Shown here in pieces: positions 8,101 to 15,519 of a stretch of 64,000 bases of DNA. The notes under the pieces were generated by a model. It made no database searches and was not told where the DNA came from. It saw only the letters and a list, made by a program, of their open reading frames with translations. How positions within the stretch are numbered: the first letter of the stretch is position 1; the number at the start of each line of letters is the position of its first letter. Origin of the DNA: Sphaerisporangium krabiense (GTDB taxonomy: Bacteria > Actinomycetota > Actinomycetes > Streptosporangiales > Streptosporangiaceae); NCBI RefSeq assembly GCF_014200435.1, contig NZ_JACHBR010000003.1, forward strand, positions 248,001 to 312,000. The letters run 5' to 3'. A program made the position numbers and the translations under genes.

Positions 8101-10384
8101 CAAGAAGCGCAGGAAGGACGAAACGTCGCCGGAACGGCTGCGCCGGGAGCTCATGGCCGCGCTACACGAGGCGGGGCGACTGGCCGACCGCACCCCCGGT
8201 GACGTGGACGCCGTGCGGCGCGGGCTGCCCGCGATCAAAAGGCGGCACCGCCTGACCCTGCTGTCCGTGGCCGTCCACCCCAGGTCCGGCGCCGCCGTGC
8301 TCTTCGTCTTCGACGGCGCGATCAACCCGCGCGCCAGGTTCGAGCACCTGGCGACCGACCAGTACCTGCTCGACGCGAAGAAGGTCTTCAAGGAGACGAA
8401 CCGCGCGTTCGCCCTCACCGAGATGCCCGGCACGATGGGCGATCCCGTGCCAGGACTGGCGAAGGTCCTTCGGCTGGGCGAGACGCAGGCGCGCAAGTAC
8501 GCCGAGCAGTGGGTCAAGGAGGGCAAGCTCACCAAGAAGACCACGGCGCGAGGCCGTGTGGTCTACAGCTTCGTCCACCTGACCGACGTCCACCTGCGGG
8601 TTCCGTACGACCATCCGGAGCGCCCCAAGTGGATGGCGGGCGCGGCCAAGATCAAACTCTCCACCGTGCGGGCGGAGCGCTTGTGGTACCTGGTCATCGC
8701 GGGCCTCCGGGACAGGAACGCGGCGCACTTCGAGGTCGTCGCGGACGCGCTGATGACGACCATGCGGATCCCGCCGGGCAAGGGCGCGCTCTGGTCGAAG
8801 GGCGAGGACCTCAGCGACTACGCCATAACCCTCGGGTTCGTGACGCTGGAGGCGCAGGAGTTCTACAACGTCACGCAGGGGCTGGTCCTGCTCGACAACT
8901 GGCCCGTCGTCCGTCCGGTGTGGCAGGCGTTCTCGGAGCGCTACGCGAGCCGGCTGCGCAAGGAGATCCACATCTTCCTGCGGCAGTACGCGACCGGTTC
9001 GGTGCTCGTCGACATCGAGCTCCCCGCGGTGCGGGAGACCGAGGCCAACCTGCGCAGGAAGCTCCCCCTGAGATTCCACGGCATGGAATGGGGCGACGAC
9101 CCGCTGCGCATCCTGCAGGCACCGGTCCCCGGGTACTGGCGCGAGCTGAGGCGCGACGGAACGCCCCTCGGCGAGGGCCGGCAGCAGATCCTGGACGAGG
9201 GCGGGGCCAAGGCCGCGACCAGCGTGGCACGACGGCGCTTCTTCACCAGCCAGGCATCGAAACGCGCGGCCGGAACACGGACGGGAACGGGGGGCGTCGA
9301 GCCGGACGCCCTCGGCAGGCTGATGGAATCACTGCCGGTGGTGCCGCGGGTGGAGCCGGCGATGAGGCGGTTCGCCCGGCAGGTCGTCAACGCCGCCGGT
9401 GACATCACCCTGGCCCCCGTCGGCGGCGGGTTCTCCGGCGCGCCGGTCCTGCGGATCCTCGATGCCGGGAACACGCTTCTCGGCGTGCTGAAGATCTTCC
9501 CGAACCGGGAGGAGTTCGCCATGGAACTGTCGGCGCTGGCCCGGCTCGGCAGGGTGCGGATCGTGGACGGCCGGGCCGTGTACGCGCTGGGCGTCGCCCG
9601 CACGTCGAAGAAGCCCGGGGCCGCCGGCATGGTGGTACTGAGCCCGGCCTCCGGCAAGGACGTCGAGGGGATGATGCGCGAGACCGGGGCCACCCCGGCG
9701 GGCCCGGAACGTCGACGACAGCTGGGGCAACTCCATGCGGCGGTCGCGGGGATCGCACGCACGCTCGCCAGGCTGCACAACGCCCCGACCGGCTCAGGCG
9801 GCGCGGTCGCACCCGCGTTCATGGGGCGGCACATCGACGACATGCTCCGCAGGCGTTCCCAGCTGACCGGTCTTCGCACCGAGCTGGCCAGGGTGGGAAT
9901 CGACGTGGCCGAGCTGCAGTCGAGAATCGACACGCTGGTCGCCGGGTTCCGGGCGAACCCCGGCGGGGCGGCCCTGGTGCACGGCGACTCCCATCCCGGC
10001 AACTACTTCTACAACCCGGCGACCGGGGTCACGATGATCGACACCACGACGCTGCACTTCTCCATCGACGCCCGCGGCCGGCCCATGGGCGCTCCGTCCC
10101 GGGACGTCGCCAACTTCGCCCAGCAGGTGGCGCACTACAGCGTCAACCTCAAGCTGACGCCTCCCGAGATAGCCGAGCTCCAAGACGTCTTCCGGCAGGC
10201 GTACGCCGGCACCGGCGGCGCGAGCACGACCCCCGAAGCGGACGCGTTCTTCCGCGCCAGGACGTCGCTGGGCTGGCTGATGAGGGCGATGAACGACCTG
10301 CGGACCGGCGGACCGCGCACTCTGGACAGCGCGCAGCGCAGCCACATCGAACTGGCCAAGCAAGCGTTCGGACTCAGGAGCTGA
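5189..10384 (+). CDS. Giant eCIS-type/polymorphic toxin protein with C-terminal APH-like kinase domain
   Basis: 1731 residues from ATG 5189, with an AGCGAAGG ribosome-binding site. In order: two short GN-A/Q-AV motifs (LMGNAAVTAL about 46-55 and LVGNQAV about 81-87) like those in eCIS-associated DUF4157 proteins; a Pro/Ala-rich linker; a charged helical region (about 200-640); hydrophobic amphipathic helices (about 797-817 and 877-899) inside a segment I recall from DUF4157-type carrier proteins; a very basic linker (about 932-978); a domain with a GKGALWSKG motif (1197-1205) and TLE (1219-1221) resembling a polymorphic-toxin module; then a kinase fold. The kinase has Gly-rich loop GGGFSGAPV (from 1412), K1435, E1446, catalytic HGDSHPGN (1598-1605) and metal-binding D1618. 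These match aminoglycoside/choline phosphotransferases. No HExxH DUF4157 protease motif is present and no tail-sheath or baseplate genes flank it. Target and delivery route are inferred. Confidence 0.75.
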   Translation: MPAPVKARGPRPPAPVVAPAVRLRHPDTRNPAKDSGPADVVRAHTLMGNAAVTALGAAPRGTEPGPAAWSAQILLAGQNLVGNQAVASGATSAPAPAVPRSPAPGAPLPGAAAPAPAARKPPASPIGPKAAAPPAAVPEREQAVRDTSTAERPDKGAGKEKAAGRRSPGADPKFQALKKDVAAKKKTIGSSHPPATAEAGAAQAAAVPPADDREARGKAAHAEVMDAAEPKEFDKQAFIDAVTKAVADRAPKNLDEADKFGESGKAAEVKTEVQGKVGAGKDASAREIADTTAAVPQPAPDAKQVVPMRPDNVPARPGVPNPGNAVPDPLPASATDMSAGPQRVDRQMAEAKVTERQLAFKNSREPAFDKAVREKKAMEAHAAAAPKQLRAGESRELTNVRNTAAAQGSAAMAGIHATRVSTGKQVGTGKAGAKSRDEDRRHQVTDLLQKVFDQAKTDVEKILSDLDKKVDEEFTTKERRARDRFTTEHEEGMRRYKDERYGGWDGWLRWTRDLFAGLPEEADRIYERARDNYLTAMNQIITDIAGTVERELRRAKDRIATGRKDLKAAVDKLPADLRAIGREAAADFAGRFDELKDTVNDKGTELVDTLATKYTDAVKAVDEEIAAEKEKNKGLVAKAVDAVGGAIEAILELGRMLMGVLRKAVTAIEAILRDPIGFLGNLVTAVGGGLRLFMKNAGRHLEQGVLAWLLGSAAAAGLQLPGSFDVLGILTMIAAMLGLSWPNIRARLARRVPDQAITAAETAVPLVAQVKRRGVAGMYEDLRTRVGDLKKELIGNLVSYLLPTIIMAGVTWILSLFNPASAFVRAVKMIIDIVRFIVTNARQIIDFVNAVLDAVIAIARGGSGGVPALVERALARSIPVLIGALAALLGIGGIAGKVRQVFQKLSRPVNRAIDRVIDKIVDLVKKLWAKIKPRSRKPRGPGGAPDGRPITPRRRPRVHDRRRPPRRTDQRKKRRKDETSPERLRRELMAALHEAGRLADRTPGDVDAVRRGLPAIKRRHRLTLLSVAVHPRSGAAVLFVFDGAINPRARFEHLATDQYLLDAKKVFKETNRAFALTEMPGTMGDPVPGLAKVLRLGETQARKYAEQWVKEGKLTKKTTARGRVVYSFVHLTDVHLRVPYDHPERPKWMAGAAKIKLSTVRAERLWYLVIAGLRDRNAAHFEVVADALMTTMRIPPGKGALWSKGEDLSDYAITLGFVTLEAQEFYNVTQGLVLLDNWPVVRPVWQAFSERYASRLRKEIHIFLRQYATGSVLVDIELPAVRETEANLRRKLPLRFHGMEWGDDPLRILQAPVPGYWRELRRDGTPLGEGRQQILDEGGAKAATSVARRRFFTSQASKRAAGTRTGTGGVEPDALGRLMESLPVVPRVEPAMRRFARQVVNAAGDITLAPVGGGFSGAPVLRILDAGNTLLGVLKIFPNREEFAMELSALARLGRVRIVDGRAVYALGVARTSKKPGAAGMVVLSPASGKDVEGMMRETGATPAGPERRRQLGQLHAAVAGIARTLARLHNAPTGSGGAVAPAFMGRHIDDMLRRRSQLTGLRTELARVGIDVAELQSRIDTLVAGFRANPGGAALVHGDSHPGNYFYNPATGVTMIDTTTLHFSIDARGRPMGAPSRDVANFAQQVAHYSVNLKLTPPEIAELQDVFRQAYAGTGGASTTPEADAFFRARTSLGWLMRAMNDLRTGGPRTLDSAQRSHIELAKQAFGLRS

Positions 10385-10514
10385 TCCAGCGGTGACCGGC
10401 GGAACAGGCATCGACGGCGGGACGTGGCCGGCGCCCTGGGAACGGCGCCAACAACCGGACATCCCTCGTCCCGTTACCGGGACCCCCGCCGGCCGGTACC
10501 ACGCCGGGTCATCG

Positions 10515-10526
10515 CGAACATGTTCG
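10515..10526. promoter_or_regulatory. TetR operator, CGAACATGTTCG
   Basis: A perfect 12-base palindrome 14 bases upstream of the TetR GTG start. The same core recurs before the adjacent monooxygenase at 11331-11346, so it is very likely the autoregulatory site of this TetR. Confidence 0.75.
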
Positions 10527-10539
10527 TTACGATCGGGTC

Positions 10540-11235
10540 GTGAGTGGGAGAAGAGAGCCGATCAGCCGCCGGGAGCGTCCGGCGAAGCCCGCACTGTCTC
10601 GGCGCGGGATCGTGGACGCCGCCGCGCGGATCATGCGAGCGGAGGGGCTGGGGAAGGTCACGATGCGCCGCCTGGCGCAGGAGTTGGACACCGGCCCGGC
10701 GTCGCTGTACGTCTACGTCGCCAACACCGCCGAGCTGCACGCGGCCGTTCTGGATGCTCTGCTCGGCGAGGTCGACCTGACCGGACGGGACGGCGGTGAG
10801 GACTGGCGCGAGCAGCTCCGTGCCGTCATGACGTCGTACACCCTGGTGCTGTTCGAGCACCCGCAGCTCGCGCGGGCCGCGCTCGTCGCCCGCCCGAGCG
10901 GGGAGAACTATCTGCGTCTGGTGGAGCGCATCCTGGCTCTCCTTTCGTGCAGTGGCGTCGGCCGCGAACAGGTCGCCTGGGGGGTGGACAAACTGCTCCA
11001 GGATGCGACGGTCACCGCTGCCGAGCACGCGACGCACGAGCACGACCCCGCCTCCGAGGACGACTGGAACGCCGCCGTGGATGCGCTGCACGCCGTGGAC
11101 GCCACCACGCATCCGGCGATCACCGCGCACATGCCCGCCCTGATCGGCGGCTCGGTGCGGGACAGGATGCACTGGAGCTTCGACGTCCTCGTCAACGGCA
11201 TCACGCACACGCCGGTTCCGGGCACAGTGGACTGA
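10540..11235 (+). CDS. TetR-family repressor
   Basis: 231 residues, GTG start at 10540. The N-terminal helix-turn-helix spans about residues 22-68 (GIVDAAARIMRAEGLGKVTM ... GPASLYVYVANTAELH), and the C-terminal ligand domain resembles the TetR_C type found in tetracycline-type repressors. The downstream gene is a TetX-like FAD monooxygenase. Copies of a CGAACATGTTCG palindrome lie before both genes, so this protein probably represses itself and the monooxygenase until a small aromatic or antibiotic-like ligand binds. Confidence 0.85.
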   Translation: MSGRREPISRRERPAKPALSRRGIVDAAARIMRAEGLGKVTMRRLAQELDTGPASLYVYVANTAELHAAVLDALLGEVDLTGRDGGEDWREQLRAVMTSYTLVLFEHPQLARAALVARPSGENYLRLVERILALLSCSGVGREQVAWGVDKLLQDATVTAAEHATHEHDPASEDDWNAAVDALHAVDATTHPAITAHMPALIGGSVRDRMHWSFDVLVNGITHTPVPGTVD

Positions 11236-11317
11236 GCTCTGGGCGCGTGGGCCGCCCTGTCGGCGGAGGGGGCTTGGGAGCCGAGATCTCGCCGCCCGCT
11301 GTCGGCGCTCGATTCGA

Positions 11318-11346
11318 CGAACTTGTTCGCAACGAACATGTTCGTT
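11318..11346. promoter_or_regulatory. Double TetR operator
   Basis: Two dyads with centres 15 bases apart: CGAACTTGTTCG (11318-11329, imperfect at the centre) and AACGAACATGTTCGTT (11331-11346, perfect over 16 bases). The second is an extended copy of the box before the TetR gene. The pair lies about 130 bases upstream of the monooxygenase ATG, where a promoter operator is expected. Confidence 0.75.
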
Positions 11347-11477
11347 ACGCTGACGGGAGTGGCCGAGGCATCGCTTGCCGCCCCGTCGCGGACACCGCCC
11401 TTCGAAGGGCCGTGCGGCGTCGGCGGCGATCACTCGGCGGACAGAGGTGCTCCCCTACTTCTTCCGGAGGCAGCCCC

Positions 11478-12611
11478 ATGAGCACGAGTCATTCTCCTGT
11501 CGCGATCATCGGCGGAGGGCTCGGCGGCCTGACCGCCGCCCGTGTCCTGCACGTCAAGGGCATCGAGTCGGTGATCTTCGAACGGGAGGCGTCGGCGGCG
11601 GCCCGTACCCAGGGCGGGATGCTCGACATCCACGAGGACAGCGGGCAGAAGGCACTGCACACCGCCGGCCTCCACGACGACTTCCTGCAGATCGTCCACG
11701 AGGGCGGACAGGCCATGCGCCTGCTCGGCCCCGACGGCACGGTGCACGTGGCCGAGCAGGACGACGACACCGGCGACCGGCCGGAGGTGGACCGCGGCGA
11801 CCTGCGTGACCTGCTGCTCGCCTCTCTGCCCGGCGGCACGGTCCACTGGGGACGAAAGGTCACCGGTGCCCGGGCGCTGGGCGACGGGCGCCACGAGGTG
11901 ACGTTCGCCGACGGCTCGACCATCACCACCGATCTCCTGATCGGCGCGGACGGCGCCTGGTCCCGGATCAGGCCGCTGGTATCGGACGCCAGGCCCGCCT
12001 ACACCGGCATCTCCTTCGTCGAGACCGACCTCTTCGACGCCGACACCCGCCACCCGCGCGGCGCCGCGCTCATCGGCGGCGGGTTCTTCATCGCCGTGGG
12101 GCACGAACGCGGTGTTCTCGCGCACCGGGAGACCGACGGCAGCCTCCACGTCTACACGGCACTCAAGATCGACGAAGGCTGGCTGGACACGGTCGACTTC
12201 ACCGACCAGGCCGCCGCCAAGGCCGCGGTCCTCGCCCACTTCGAGGGCTGGGACGAGGGCCTGCGCGGCCTGGTCGCCGACGCGGACACGATCATCCCGC
12301 GCCGTATCCACGCCCTGCCCGTCGGGCACCGCTGGGACCGCGTCCCAGGCATGACGCTGCTCGGTGACGCCGCCCACCTGATGTCCCCCTTCGCCGGGGA
12401 GGGCGCCAACCTCGCCATGGTCGACGGCGCCGAACTCGCCCTGGCCATCGCCGCCCATCCCGGCGACACCGAGGCCGCCCTGGCCGCGTACGAGGAGGCA
12501 CTCTTCTCGCGCGGCGAGGCGTCCGCCGCCGAGTCCGCCGCCAGCCTGGACACGATGTTCGGCGAGCGGGGCCTGGAGCAGCTGGCCGCGTTCTTCACCT
12601 CCGGCCCGTGA
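11478..12611 (+). CDS. FAD-dependent monooxygenase, TetX-like
   Basis: 377 residues from ATG 11478, with ribosome-binding site CCGGAGG. The N-terminal dinucleotide-binding motif GGGLGG (12-17) starts a Rossmann fold. The DG motif LLIGADGAWSRIR and the C-terminal GD motif TLLGDAAHLMSPFAGEGANL are both present, and the run GGMLDIHEDSGQKAL matches the tetracycline-destructase/TetX branch of aromatic hydroxylases. The enzyme should use FAD and NAD(P)H to hydroxylate an aromatic compound in the cytoplasm. Its TetR-controlled setting suggests inducible detoxification; the substrate is not known. The frame stays open upstream to 10947, but the true start is marked by the ribosome-binding site. Confidence 0.85.
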   Translation: MSTSHSPVAIIGGGLGGLTAARVLHVKGIESVIFEREASAAARTQGGMLDIHEDSGQKALHTAGLHDDFLQIVHEGGQAMRLLGPDGTVHVAEQDDDTGDRPEVDRGDLRDLLLASLPGGTVHWGRKVTGARALGDGRHEVTFADGSTITTDLLIGADGAWSRIRPLVSDARPAYTGISFVETDLFDADTRHPRGAALIGGGFFIAVGHERGVLAHRETDGSLHVYTALKIDEGWLDTVDFTDQAAAKAAVLAHFEGWDEGLRGLVADADTIIPRRIHALPVGHRWDRVPGMTLLGDAAHLMSPFAGEGANLAMVDGAELALAIAAHPGDTEAALAAYEEALFSRGEASAAESAASLDTMFGERGLEQLAAFFTSGP

Positions 12612-12909
12612 GGGCCGCCCTGACGACGATGCTCGACCGGTTCCTGTCCTGAAGGCCCCGGCCTGCGGCCCCGCTTCACGCGCCGGTGAACAGCTGTGCT
12701 CCGCATGCGCCACAGCATCGCGACGTCGGATGTGATTGGATTGGCGACGCATCTTCGCACCGGAATGTCCTGGTTCGTTGGGCGCTCGCGGTGCCTGTCG
12801 TCATTCGGTCGTTCGCCGACGGGCCGGACGGCCGGAGAGTTCTGGCGGAAGGCCGTCACGGTTCGCCGCCCAGCAGGCCGACGGCACACCCCGAGTAAGG
12901 AACCTCGCG
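12612..12909. other. Intergenic region, no gene seen
   Basis: 298 bases between the monooxygenase and the epoxide hydrolase. It is less GC-rich around 12720-12790 (ATGTGATTGGATTGGCGACG), which could be the hydrolase promoter. No dyad matching the CGAACATGTTCG operator is present. Confidence 0.4.
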
Positions 12910-14145
12910 ATGAGCACCCCGCACGCCTTCCCTCTGACGCCCGTTCCGATCCATGTGCCCGACGAGGTCCTCGATGACCTGCGCGCCCGTCTGGCGTTGA
13001 CCCGTCCGCCGCTGGACGAGGGGAACGAGGACTGGTCCTACGGCGTGCCGGACGGCTACCTGCGTGAGCTGGTCGCCTACTGGCGGGACGGCTACGACTG
13101 GCGCAAGGCCGAGGCCGCGATCAACGTCTACGAGCACTACCAGGTGAGCGTCGCCGACGTCCCGGTGCACTTCATGCGCAAGCCCGGCCGCGGCCCGCGT
13201 CCGATTCCGTTGATCCTCACCCACGGCTGGCCGTGGACGTTCTGGCACTGGTCGAAGGTGATCGACCCGCTCGCCGACCCGGCCGCGTTCGGCGGTGACC
13301 CCGCCGACGCCTTCGACGTCATCGTGCCGTCCCTGCCCGGCTTCGGTTTCCCCGGCCCGCTCACCGGCTTCCCGGACGTCAACTTCTGGAAGGTCTCCGA
13401 CCTCTGGCACACCCTGATGACCGAGACCCTGGGCTACGAGAAGTACGCCGCCGGGGGCTGCGACATCGGCGGGATCGTCTCCAGCCAGCTCGGCCACAAG
13501 TACGCCGGCGAGCTGTACGGCATCCACATCGGCTCCGGGCTGCCGCTCGACTTCTTCACCGGCCCCCGGGCCTGGGACTTCGCCCGGAACCGCCCCCTCA
13601 CCGACGACCAGCCCGCCGACGTCCGCGCCCGGATCGTCGAGCTGGACCACCGCTCGGCGTGCCACCTCGCCGTGCACATGCTCGACGGCGCCACCCTGGC
13701 CCACGGGCTGAGCGACTCACCCGCCGGACTGCTCGCCTGGCTGCTGGAGCGCTGGAACGCCTGGAGCGACAACGGCGGCGACGTCGAAACCGTCTTCACC
13801 AAGGACGACCTGCTCACCCACGCCACGATCTACTGGGTGAACAACTCCATCGCCACGTCGATGCGCTACTACGCCAACGCCAACCGCTACCCCTGGGCCC
13901 CCGCCCACGACCGCACCCCCGTCGTGCAGGCCCCCGTCGGCCTCACCTTCGTCACCTACGAGAACCCGCCCGGCATCCACACCGCCGCCGAGCGCGTCCA
14001 GGCGTTCAAGACCGGCCCGCAGGGCGGCTGGTTCAACCACGTCAACGTCAACGCCCACGACCACGGCGGCCACTTCATCCCCTGGGAGAACCCCGACGCC
14101 TGGGTGAACGACCTGCGCCGCACCTTCCACGGCCGCAGGCCCTGA
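12910..14145 (+). CDS. Epoxide hydrolase, EHN-type alpha/beta hydrolase
   Basis: 411 residues from ATG 12910, preceded by AAGGAA. The N-terminal EHN domain (about 10-115) is followed by the oxyanion-hole motif HGWP (H105), the nucleophile elbow GGCDIGG with D185 (commonly GGDWG in this family) and the catalytic histidine H388 in GGHFIPWENPDAW. This is the microsomal-type epoxide hydrolase family, which opens epoxides to diols through an aspartyl ester. The gene follows the TetX-like monooxygenase after a 298-base gap, so it may or may not be co-transcribed. Confidence 0.9.
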   Translation: MSTPHAFPLTPVPIHVPDEVLDDLRARLALTRPPLDEGNEDWSYGVPDGYLRELVAYWRDGYDWRKAEAAINVYEHYQVSVADVPVHFMRKPGRGPRPIPLILTHGWPWTFWHWSKVIDPLADPAAFGGDPADAFDVIVPSLPGFGFPGPLTGFPDVNFWKVSDLWHTLMTETLGYEKYAAGGCDIGGIVSSQLGHKYAGELYGIHIGSGLPLDFFTGPRAWDFARNRPLTDDQPADVRARIVELDHRSACHLAVHMLDGATLAHGLSDSPAGLLAWLLERWNAWSDNGGDVETVFTKDDLLTHATIYWVNNSIATSMRYYANANRYPWAPAHDRTPVVQAPVGLTFVTYENPPGIHTAAERVQAFKTGPQGGWFNHVNVNAHDHGGHFIPWENPDAWVNDLRRTFHGRRP

Positions 14146-14173
14146 ACGGGCTCGCCGGCGTCACAACCGTCCT

Positions 14174-15448
14174 CTAACCAGCGGCCGGCGCCGGCTTGCC
14201 GAACATCGCGCAGATCGCGGCGGTCTGCAGCGCGCCGGCGGCCTCGGCGATCTTCGGGTCGGTCTCGAACTCGATCCAGGACTCCGTCGCGACGAGGACC
14301 ATCGCCGTGCGGCCGCCGGCGCGGTCGGTGACGTTGACGGTGAGGTAACCGGGGATGCCGCCGTCGTGCCCCCAGAACGTGCCGCACGGGTGGGGGCCGG
14401 TCTGGATGCCCAGCCCGTAGCCGGGCCCGTCCGGCTGCCGCGGGTCCACCGGCACGGTGGTGCGCATCTGTGCCAGTTGGGCGGCGGGGAGCAGCGTGCC
14501 GGACATCAGCGCGGTGAAGAACCGGGACCAGTCCCGCGTGCTGGACACCACCGCGCCGGCCGCCCCGCCCCAACCGGGGTCATTGCCGGAGACGTCCACG
14601 TGACCGTGGCGGCGCGGCCCGGCGAAGTGCCGGAACCCGGCCGGCACGCCCGGCGGCATGTGGGCGGCGTCCGGTTCGTAGCCGTGGGCATGAGTGCCAC
14701 GCCAGGTGCCGTCGGTGGCGAAGTAGGTGTGTTCGAGGCCGAGCGGCCGCGCGATCCGGTCCCGTACGAGATCGGCCAGGCTCGCCCCGGTGACCCGCTC
14801 CAGGACGGCGCCGATCGCGGCGTAGTTGGTGTTGCTGTACGACCATTTCGCGCCCGGCGCGAACAGCGGGGCGTGCTTCACCCCCAGGGCGAGCAGTTTC
14901 TCCGAGGTCCACCGCCGCCGGTCCGTGCCGAGCATCGACCGCCGCATCGCGGCGTCCTTGGTGTAGTCGAACAGGCCGCTGGTGTGGTTGAGCAGCATGC
15001 GCAACGTGATCGCCGTACCGCCCGGCACCTTGCCCGGCAGCCACTTGTCCACCGGGTCGGCCAGGGCGAGCCTGCCCTCGGCGACCAGTTGCAGCACGAG
15101 CGTGGCCATCATGGTCTTGGTGTTGGAGCCCATCCGGTACTCGTCCGCCGCGGTCAGCAGGTGATCCCGTCTGGTCCAGGGGGCCTGCGCGGCGATCTCG
15201 ACCGGCCGGCCACGGCCGTCGTCGACCCGCACGATCACGCCGGGCGCCCCGGCGTCCACCAGCTTGCGCGCGAGCTCCTGGAGCCGCGCGCGCTGCGCCG
15301 TGGTGTCGCTCCGGCCCGCGGCCGGCGTGGCCGCGGCGACGGCCGGCGTCGCCGCCAGCGCCAGGCTCACGACCAGCGCCGACGCCGTGACCACGCGCGG
15401 CACCCGTGACCGCACCGCACGATCCGACGAGAGAACACGTTGAGACAT
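14174..15448 (-). CDS. Secreted serine hydrolase, D-alanyl-D-alanine carboxypeptidase-like
   Basis: 424 residues from ATG 15448, with ribosome-binding site GGAGGAACGG. An N-terminal signal peptide (basic start, hydrophobic 19-38, Ala-rich cleavage region near 39) exports it. Catalytic signatures: SNTK (108-111), YSN (204-206) and HDG (361-363). This is the class C beta-lactamase/DD-carboxypeptidase (Streptomyces R61-like) group, acting outside the membrane on peptidoglycan stems or D-amino acid peptides. It lies convergent to the epoxide hydrolase with a 28-base gap. Confidence 0.9.
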   Translation of the reverse strand: MSQRVLSSDRAVRSRVPRVVTASALVVSLALAATPAVAAATPAAGRSDTTAQRARLQELARKLVDAGAPGVIVRVDDGRGRPVEIAAQAPWTRRDHLLTAADEYRMGSNTKTMMATLVLQLVAEGRLALADPVDKWLPGKVPGGTAITLRMLLNHTSGLFDYTKDAAMRRSMLGTDRRRWTSEKLLALGVKHAPLFAPGAKWSYSNTNYAAIGAVLERVTGASLADLVRDRIARPLGLEHTYFATDGTWRGTHAHGYEPDAAHMPPGVPAGFRHFAGPRRHGHVDVSGNDPGWGGAAGAVVSSTRDWSRFFTALMSGTLLPAAQLAQMRTTVPVDPRQPDGPGYGLGIQTGPHPCGTFWGHDGGIPGYLTVNVTDRAGGRTAMVLVATESWIEFETDPKIAEAAGALQTAAICAMFGKPAPAAG

Positions 15449-15519
15449 TGACCCGTTCCTCCGGGTTGATAAGTGACGCGGACGACCCCACCCTCCGACC
15501 CGCCACTCTCAAACCGCTC

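Noticed and set aside
9280-10384. Reading the kinase domain as an antibiotic-resistance gene
   Set aside because: There is no separate start or ribosome-binding site, and the domain is the continuous C-terminus of a 1731-residue protein with toxin-like architecture.
10947-11477. N-terminal extension of the TetX-like monooxygenase
   Set aside because: It overlaps the TetR gene and the operators. The good ribosome-binding site and the FAD motif position support ATG 11478.
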